From CAYINU01 sp964364855 (lineage in GTDB: Bacteria > Margulisbacteria > Marinamargulisbacteria > CAYINU01): 64,000 nucleotides of DNA. Shown here piece after piece: positions 59,384 through 64,000 of the stretch. The translations under genes and the position numbers were made by a program. The notes below the pieces were generated by a model that worked only from the letters and a program-made list of their open reading frames with translations, searched no databases and was not told where the DNA came from. The DNA lies in assembly GCA_964364855.1 (NCBI GenBank), contig CAYINU010000002.1, positions 10,823 to 74,822 of the forward strand, given 5' to 3'. Within the stretch, counting starts at the first letter, position 1; each line of letters begins with the position of its first letter.

Positions 59384-61150
59384 ATGGCATTAAAAAGTTT
59401 TAAAGTAGAAGAACGAAAATCAATTAAGTTGGCAGTGGCCGATTCAGTTCCTCCTGTAATGGTTATTGCTGGTCCTAATGGAGTCGGCAAGTCTACGCTA
59501 CTTTTTGCTATAAAAGAAGGTGGTCGGGTAGCGGATGAAGGAACGCGTTTTTTCTATCAAGGGCCACATCGAGTACTGCGACGTACTACTGTTCAGCGCA
59601 AGTGGTTGGGCGGTGCTGTTAGAAGTATGTTGGATCTTCTGGGGATGAATGAAGTGTCAGGTTTTGAGGGCCTGAATTTTTTTAATCCTACTCGAACGCC
59701 AGAAAACGTAGACGAAGCGGGCAGCACTATTAAACACACCTTAGGTAAAATAGAAAATAGACGACAAACACTTTTGGCCCAGACAGTAGACCGTCTTAAA
59801 AGTTCTGGCGAGAGTTTTGATTTAACTGCTGTTCCAGACATATATGAGCCACTAAGAAAACTAACGGAATTTTTACTTCCTCATCTTATTTTTGAGAAAG
59901 TCGATTTCACTAACGAAGAAAATATCCGTTGCTCATGGAAGCGCACGGACTCGAACGGCTCCATCTCTGTTGACATAGATGACTTGAGTTCTGGTGAAAA
60001 GGCTATTGTAGTTTTATTCCTTCCTCTATTAGAGGAACAAATTCAGGCGCGCGTAAAAGAACTTGAGCGGTTTGGTAATGAAAATGCCGAAGAGACATCA
60101 GCTTCGGAAGATAGAGTCATTTTAATTGACGAGCCTGAGCAACACCTACACCCAGATTTGCAAGCCAAGATACTTACTTATATGCGTAATGTTAGCCAGA
60201 GTACGCATACTCAGTTTATTATCACTACTCACTCACCTACGATTTTGGATCAAGCGTTTGATACCGAACTCTTCGTTTTAAGTCCTCCTTCCGAAAACGC
60301 AGAGGAAAATCAACTTCGGAAAATTGCTACGAACGCGGAGCGATTGGAAGCGTTAAAGCAGTTAACCGGGAGTACATACTTTCTAACGACTGGGAGAGTG
60401 ATCGTTTGTATTGAGGGCGAAGGTGATAGTGACCCAGACAAACCAACAGACGCCAGATTATTGGAAATTCTTTACCCTCGCGCCACAGCCGTCACGTTGG
60501 TTCCGACTACTGGTAAAGGCAATGTTATAAACACCGTGACTAAACTGCGAGAACATGTCCCAGAAGAGACTTATCGGATAAAAATCCGTGGTCTTGTGGA
60601 CGCCGATCAATCGCGGGAATCAATAGACGGAATTGAAACACTTCCCGTCTCTATGATTGAGAACCTACTATTAGAGTCAGGAAGTATTTATGAGTTTATG
60701 CGGTCTGTTGGTATCACCAACCTTAACAACGCAGAAGCCGTTAGTGAGACGCTAAAGGAAATCGCTCAAGGGTTTCGCGAAAAAGAGATCGAATTAAGAA
60801 CTCGACGTCGCTTAAAAAGTCGTACGGTTAGACTCGGTGGTGCTGATGTCGCGACAATTAAGGCAAAACATGAACAAGAGATAGACGAAATAAAAAACCT
60901 TTTACCTAGTGACGAAATTCTTAAAGAATTAGTAAGAGCCTCTACGGCGGAAGTCGAAGAGATTATAAGCTCTGGCAATCAGTTAAATCATTTTCGCGGT
61001 AAAAATATTCTCGAATCATTTTATCAGAGGCAGATTGCATCTGCGAATATCGGATATAACCAATTCTGTATTGGAGTAGCCAAAATTATTGCTCAAAAGG
61101 GATCAATCGCGGCTAAACTCGATCCTGTATTTCAACGACTCATATCTTAA
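59384..61150 (+). CDS. AAA ATPase with TOPRIM/DUF4435-like domain (candidate defence protein)
   Basis: 588 residues. An ABC/SMC-like ATPase has Walker A GPNGVGKST (30-38), signature LSSGEK (about 201-206), Walker B VILIDEPEQ (245-253) and an H-loop TTHSPT (281-286). It is followed by a nuclease-like domain with VCIEGEGD (Glu344, Asp348), GLVDADQS (Asp406, Asp408) and SMIENLLLESGSIYEF, the pattern of DUF4435/TOPRIM. Such ATPase-TOPRIM chains include OLD nucleases and fused forms of the PARIS phage-defence system. Family placement is by motif only; the antiphage role is inference. It lies 33 bases after the DUF2188 gene and lacks a clear ribosome site. Confidence 0.75.
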   Translation: MALKSFKVEERKSIKLAVADSVPPVMVIAGPNGVGKSTLLFAIKEGGRVADEGTRFFYQGPHRVLRRTTVQRKWLGGAVRSMLDLLGMNEVSGFEGLNFFNPTRTPENVDEAGSTIKHTLGKIENRRQTLLAQTVDRLKSSGESFDLTAVPDIYEPLRKLTEFLLPHLIFEKVDFTNEENIRCSWKRTDSNGSISVDIDDLSSGEKAIVVLFLPLLEEQIQARVKELERFGNENAEETSASEDRVILIDEPEQHLHPDLQAKILTYMRNVSQSTHTQFIITTHSPTILDQAFDTELFVLSPPSENAEENQLRKIATNAERLEALKQLTGSTYFLTTGRVIVCIEGEGDSDPDKPTDARLLEILYPRATAVTLVPTTGKGNVINTVTKLREHVPEETYRIKIRGLVDADQSRESIDGIETLPVSMIENLLLESGSIYEFMRSVGITNLNNAEAVSETLKEIAQGFREKEIELRTRRRLKSRTVRLGGADVATIKAKHEQEIDEIKNLLPSDEILKELVRASTAEVEEIISSGNQLNHFRGKNILESFYQRQIASANIGYNQFCIGVAKIIAQKGSIAAKLDPVFQRLIS

Positions 61151-61239
61151 TACGGTTTGAAAAATAATTTTCTTGGCCTTGCGGCCTTGAGCGATAATCA
61201 TTTTTCCAATCACGATTTATAATAAAACACTGGAAGTAA

Positions 61240-61351
61240 AATCGAGCTTCGAGAGTGCGTCAGATTCGCAAAAACTCGCGTAGGGAGTGTATCGAAAGAT
61301 ACATGACCGGAGTCGATTTTTGTGAAGATGGCGTGCTATCGGAGCTCGATT
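61240..61351. repeat. Long imperfect palindrome abutting tRNA-Val
   Basis: The ends AATCGAGCTTC (61240-61250) and GGAGCTCGATT (61341-61351) pair with one mismatch, and the centre TGTATC-GAAA-GATACA (61288-61303) is a perfect stem-loop. The arms between pair at about 60 percent. The right end coincides with the 3' A of tRNA-Val. It fills most of the gap between the ATPase and the tRNA; 61151-61239 shows nothing else. Confidence 0.6.
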
Positions 61352-61426
61352 GGTGGGCGGTGTAGGGATCGAACCTACGACCCTATGCGTGTAAGGCATA
61401 TGCTCTACCAGCTGAGCTAACCGCCC
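61351..61426 (-). tRNA. trnV: tRNA-Val (UAC anticodon)
   Basis: 76 bases: acceptor GGGCGGT/ACCGCCC, anticodon loop CTTACAC with anticodon TAC, T loop TTCGATC, encoded CCA. Its 3' end faces the accessory island, a common integration site, though no duplicated tRNA end was found. Confidence 0.97.
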
Positions 61427-61472
61427 AAATGAGGGCTCAATTATGCCACGCGGGACTCAAAAATGCCAGACA

Positions 61473-61997
61473 TTATTTAACACTTTTGAACAGGGCCTTA
61501 TAGTCGGAGTATCCCTCTTTTTCGAGGTCTTTGACGGGGATAAAGCGTAGGGCGGCGGAATTGATGCAATAGCGTAGACCGCCTCGGTCCACGGGCCCAT
61601 CATCGAAGACGTGTCCCAGATGAGAATCGGCAGATTTGCTGCGGACTTCGGTGCGGGGTACGATGAGCTTCGTGTCGGTTTTGGTCTTGATGGTGCTTTT
61701 GTCGATGGGTCGGGTAAAGCTGGGCCACCCACATCCCGAGTCATATTTGTCCCGAGATGAAAAAAGGGGCTCGCCGGAAACGATGTCGACATAGATGCCT
61801 TCTTCTTTGTGGTTCCAGTAGGTGTTTCTAAAGGGCGGCTCGGTCTGTTCTTTTTGGGTGACGTTGTATTGCATAGGAGTCAACTTTTTGTGTAGGGCGG
61901 CCTCACCGGGCTTCGTATAGGACTTTGCTTTTTCCATGGCATAACCTCCCGACAGATGTAGGACCCATAGGCAACAAATAGCGATCAAGCGAATCAT
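61473..61997 (-). CDS. msrB: Exported peptide-methionine (R)-S-oxide reductase
   Basis: 174 residues. Signal peptide [18 protein letters not shown], then an MsrB domain with [22 protein letters not shown] and catalytic Cys in [11 protein letters not shown]. The two CxxC zinc pairs of many MsrB proteins are absent, so it is the zinc-free form; the Cys in SGCGWPSF may be the resolving one. It repairs oxidised methionine outside the cytoplasm. It lies 9 bases after a small unknown gene. Confidence 0.93.
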   Translation of the reverse strand: MIRLIAICCLWVLHLSGGYAMEKAKSYTKPGEAALHKKLTPMQYNVTQKEQTEPPFRNTYWNHKEEGIYVDIVSGEPLFSSRDKYDSGCGWPSFTRPIDKSTIKTKTDTKLIVPRTEVRSKSADSHLGHVFDDGPVDRGGLRYCINSAALRFIPVKDLEKEGYSDYKALFKSVK

Positions 61998-62006
61998 TGG
62001 GGTATG

Positions 62007-62258
62007 CTAACATGCTTGAGACAAACGGACGACATCGACAGAGACCGGCTGCGTCAGGGTACTTTCCAAAAGATCGGTGACATGAAAAAAGGCATTGCGC
62101 AGCAGGGTGTTTTCAGCCATGGTCTCGGCGTTAAGACGGGTGGCCACGTCTTTTTCTAACCACAAGGCATACTGTTTCCAATCCTCGGAAGTGGGTTCCA
62201 ATCGAATATCAGTTTCGCAGTAAAACTGGTCCCGAAGTGCTTTGGTTCCTATAAACAT
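62007..62258 (-). CDS. Small unknown protein upstream of msrB
   Basis: 83 residues, not recognised, acidic and helical, ending VSVDVVRLSQAC. An ATG at 62273 is in frame, but the only good ribosome site (GGAGG, 62267-62271) lies just after it and 8 bases before the ATG at 62258, which is therefore chosen. Likely co-transcribed with msrB, and divergent from the Xre gene. Confidence 0.65.
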   Translation of the reverse strand: MFIGTKALRDQFYCETDIRLEPTSEDWKQYALWLEKDVATRLNAETMAENTLLRNAFFHVTDLLESTLTQPVSVDVVRLSQAC

Positions 62259-62273
62259 TAATTCTGCCTCCAT

Positions 62274-62342
62274 AACACTACATTAGTATTAACGACTATT
62301 GTATGATATATCAATAAATAAGACAATCGTATAATTTTTTGC
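62274..62342. promoter_or_regulatory. Divergent promoter region with palindromic operator
   Basis: Plus strand: TATAAT (62330-62335) ends 7 bases before the Xre ATG, giving a leaderless message. Minus strand: TTGTCT, 17 bases, TACAAT faces the small gene and msrB. A perfect palindrome TGATATATCA (62304-62313) lies between them and could be the Xre operator. The region is very AT-rich. Confidence 0.55.
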
Positions 62343-62534
62343 ATGTCCTTGGGTGCAAAAATCAAAAATACTCGACTCCGCGCGAATTTAACCCGAAAGG
62401 CGCTTGCCGAGGCCGTGGAAATCACGCAAGACGGTCTTTATAAAATTGAAACGGATCAGCGCAAACCTTCTTTCCTTTTGGTCTGTGCCATCGCTAAAGC
62501 CTTGGATGTTCCGGTTACCCTATTTGTCGACTGA
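62343..62534 (+). CDS. Xre-family DNA-binding protein
   Basis: 63-residue single helix-turn-helix domain: IKNTRLRANLTRKALAEAVEITQDGLYKIETDQRKPSF. Cro/CI-like, with no effector domain. Probably represses itself and the divergent small gene-msrB pair through the palindrome between them; that is inference from layout. Confidence 0.9.
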   Translation: MSLGAKIKNTRLRANLTRKALAEAVEITQDGLYKIETDQRKPSFLLVCAIAKALDVPVTLFVD

Positions 62535-62572
62535 CGCCTTGAGAATCGCCAATCACTACCTATTTACTCGCC

Positions 62573-62581
62573 TGCTACAAT
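62573..62581 (+). promoter_or_regulatory. Extended -10 promoter of the permease gene
   Basis: TGC-TACAAT with the -10 box (62576-62581) ending 7 bases before ATG 62589. No -35 or ribosome site; leaderless geometry. Confidence 0.45.
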
Positions 62582-62588
62582 GGGCCTT

Positions 62589-63821
62589 ATGAATTTCTCG
62601 TGGCATAAACCGCGTTTGACCCGTACTCTCGGCCTGGTTTCTTGTGTGTTTTTTGGAGTGGGTTCGATATTGGGTGCCGGTATTTATGCCTTGATCGGCA
62701 AAGTTGCTGGTCAGGGTGGGTTCATGACATGGGCATCGTTTTTGATGGGGGCGTTGACGGCACTGATGACGACTTTTTCTTATGCCGAGTTGGCGTCGAT
62801 GTTTCCTAGGGCCGGTGGGGAATATGTGTATCTCAATCACGCCTTGGGCCGAAAATGGGCTGCATTTGTCGGTACGATAGTCGTAGGAAACAGCGTGGTG
62901 ACCGGAGCCGCAGTGGCACTGGGATTTGGGGGTTATCTAACCAAACTCATCCCCATGCCCTACCTGTGGGCGACCTGGGCAATTGTGGTGGTGCTGTTCA
63001 TGGTAAATGTCTGGGGAATCCGCCTCTCCTCGACCGTGAATATTCTATTTACCTTGGTTGAAATCAGCGGCCTGTTATTGGTCATCTATGCCGGTTTTTT
63101 TCATGGCCGACCTCAGCCATTTTTCGCGCTGCCCCAGCAAGGGCTTAATGGTCTATTCCTCGGAGCTGCAATGGGATTTTTTGCTTACGTGGGTTTTGAA
63201 GAAATTGTCCGCCTGGCCGAAGAGACAAAAACCCCCGAAAAAACCATTCCCAGAGCACTGTTTATTGCTAGCTTGATCGTGGCGCTGTTGTATATGGCGG
63301 TCTCGGTGGCCGTAACCCGGCTGTTACCACCCGATATTTTGTCGGCCTCTGCCGGACCTTTGGCCGATGCGTTGGGGCAGTGGTTAGGCCAGAGTGGCGT
63401 GGCGGCGATCGCGATCATTGCGCTTTTTGCCACTACCAATACCGTCTTGGCCAATATGCTGGGTGCCTCACGTGTATTGATGAGTATGGGGCAACAGATC
63501 AAGGGGTTGGCCCCGTTGTCCTACATTTCACCGGTTCGCCATACGCCGCTGCTGGCCTTGGTAGTTATTACGATCGTGATACTGGCGCTGAGTCTAATCC
63601 GCAAAATCGAGCTTGTGGCCTTGATTGCCAACTTGTTTATCTGTGTGACGTTCATATTGATGAATGTGAGTGTTATTGTGCTGCGGTTTACCCATCCGAA
63701 TTTGGGCCGTCCGTACGCCATTCCGGGTCGGATCGGAAAAGTCCCGATAATACCGGTCATCGGACTGCTGCTGACGGCGATCCTATTGGGGTATGCCGCC
63801 TGGGGAATTGCTCTGGCTTAG
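62589..63821 (+). CDS. APC-family amino acid permease
   Basis: 410 residues with about 12 membrane helices. VGSILGAGIYALIG in helix 1 and FFAYVGFEEIVRLAEETKTP in helix 6 are the substrate and ion-site motifs of the APC superfamily. The substrate cannot be told. ATG 62589 fits a leaderless promoter; ATG 62580 is in frame but overlaps the -10 box. The stop codon lies inside the inverted repeat that follows. Confidence 0.88.
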   Translation: MNFSWHKPRLTRTLGLVSCVFFGVGSILGAGIYALIGKVAGQGGFMTWASFLMGALTALMTTFSYAELASMFPRAGGEYVYLNHALGRKWAAFVGTIVVGNSVVTGAAVALGFGGYLTKLIPMPYLWATWAIVVVLFMVNVWGIRLSSTVNILFTLVEISGLLLVIYAGFFHGRPQPFFALPQQGLNGLFLGAAMGFFAYVGFEEIVRLAEETKTPEKTIPRALFIASLIVALLYMAVSVAVTRLLPPDILSASAGPLADALGQWLGQSGVAAIAIIALFATTNTVLANMLGASRVLMSMGQQIKGLAPLSYISPVRHTPLLALVVITIVILALSLIRKIELVALIANLFICVTFILMNVSVIVLRFTHPNLGRPYAIPGRIGKVPIIPVIGLLLTAILLGYAAWGIALA

Positions 63822-63983
63822 GTAGAGTCGTCACGAGATATTGACCAGTAGCAACTACCCCCCCTTGTCATTCCCGCGTAGGCGGGAATCCGGGGCTTTT
63901 TTCAACATCTATTGCCTGGATTCCCGCCTGCGCGGGAATGACAGCCACTCTACAAAACGTCCATCTCGTGACGACTCTACCTA
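63819..63983. repeat. Nested inverted-repeat element
   Basis: A perfect 21-bp inverted repeat (63819-63839 with 63963-63983, core GTAGAGTCGTCACGAGAT) encloses a second pair (63866-63891 with 63918-63943) of the repeat TGTCATTCCCGCG-(T/C)AGGCGGGA, 25 of 26 bases paired. Each inner copy is itself a hairpin. The ATTCCCGC...GCGGGAAT unit is a widespread bacterial interspersed repeat type. The left end includes the permease stop codon. Confidence 0.8.
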
Positions 63984-64000
63984 GAGGCCATCTCTCCGCG
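63981..64000. repeat. MITE-like element end, copy 3, cut by the window
   Basis: CTAGAGGCCATCTC (63981-63994) matches the outer end of copy 2 at all 14 bases, then diverges. The rest lies beyond the window. Confidence 0.5.

Noticed and set aside
1..64000. CRISPR array
   Set aside because: No regularly spaced direct repeats of 23-40 bases were seen; the repeats present are inverted and dispersed.

Overview
This 64 kb window comes from a bacterial chromosome of roughly balanced base composition. No 16S gene is present, so I cannot name the organism. Several traits point to a deep-branching or candidate lineage rather than a well-studied proteobacterium. The information genes form one huge same-strand block (beta, str, S10, spc and alpha operons head to tail). 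S14, S4, L36 and adenylate kinase are the zinc (CxxC) types. L30 is missing between S5 and L15. PurL is the small subunit type. S9 and S5 carry long basic tails. Exported proteins (cyclophilin, MsrB, one unknown) have signal peptides.

Layout. 1-7.1 kb: a 5'-truncated trehalose synthase/phosphatase fusion converges on the minus-strand run lepB-thiS-gyrB-gyrA. 7.1-13.4 kb: plus-strand operon aroF-purL-(exported unknown)-recG. 13.4-14.7 kb: an AT-rich AAA ATPase that looks inserted. 14.7-18.7 kb: overlapping operon rsmD-coaD-(coiled-coil protein)-rph-(PAS/HisKA protein without ATPase)-(YkgJ-type cysteine protein)-(JAMM protease). 18.7-19.2 kb: an intact hicB beside a broken hicA. 19.2-22.9 kb: minus-strand proBA, obgE, rpmA and rplU. 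23.1-57 kb: tRNA-Trp, secE, nusG, rplKAJL, rpoBC, str, S10, spc and alpha genes, then truA, rplM, rpsI, serA, an unknown gene and a cyclophilin. 57-61.4 kb: an accessory island with a MITE-like repeat, brnTA, an IS1634-type transposase remnant, a LexA-like repressor, a DUF2188 protein and a large AAA-TOPRIM/DUF4435-like ATPase, closed by a long imperfect palindrome that abuts tRNA-Val. 61.4-64 kb: msrB, a small unknown gene, an Xre regulator and an APC permease, ending in nested inverted repeats.

Most genes in the window build the transcription and translation machinery. The accessory material is concentrated in 13.4-14.7, 18.7-19.2 and 57-61.4 kb. The best candidate for an undescribed system is the LexA-like/DUF2188/AAA-DUF4435 cassette (58.4-61.2 kb), whose ATPase resembles a fused PARIS or OLD defence protein. 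Other notable points are a small family of inverted-repeat elements, one of which has become the start of truA; several promoters whose -10 box lies 6-7 nt before an ATG (leaderless transcripts); and ribosomal protein S12 carrying proline at the classical streptomycin-resistance position Lys87.
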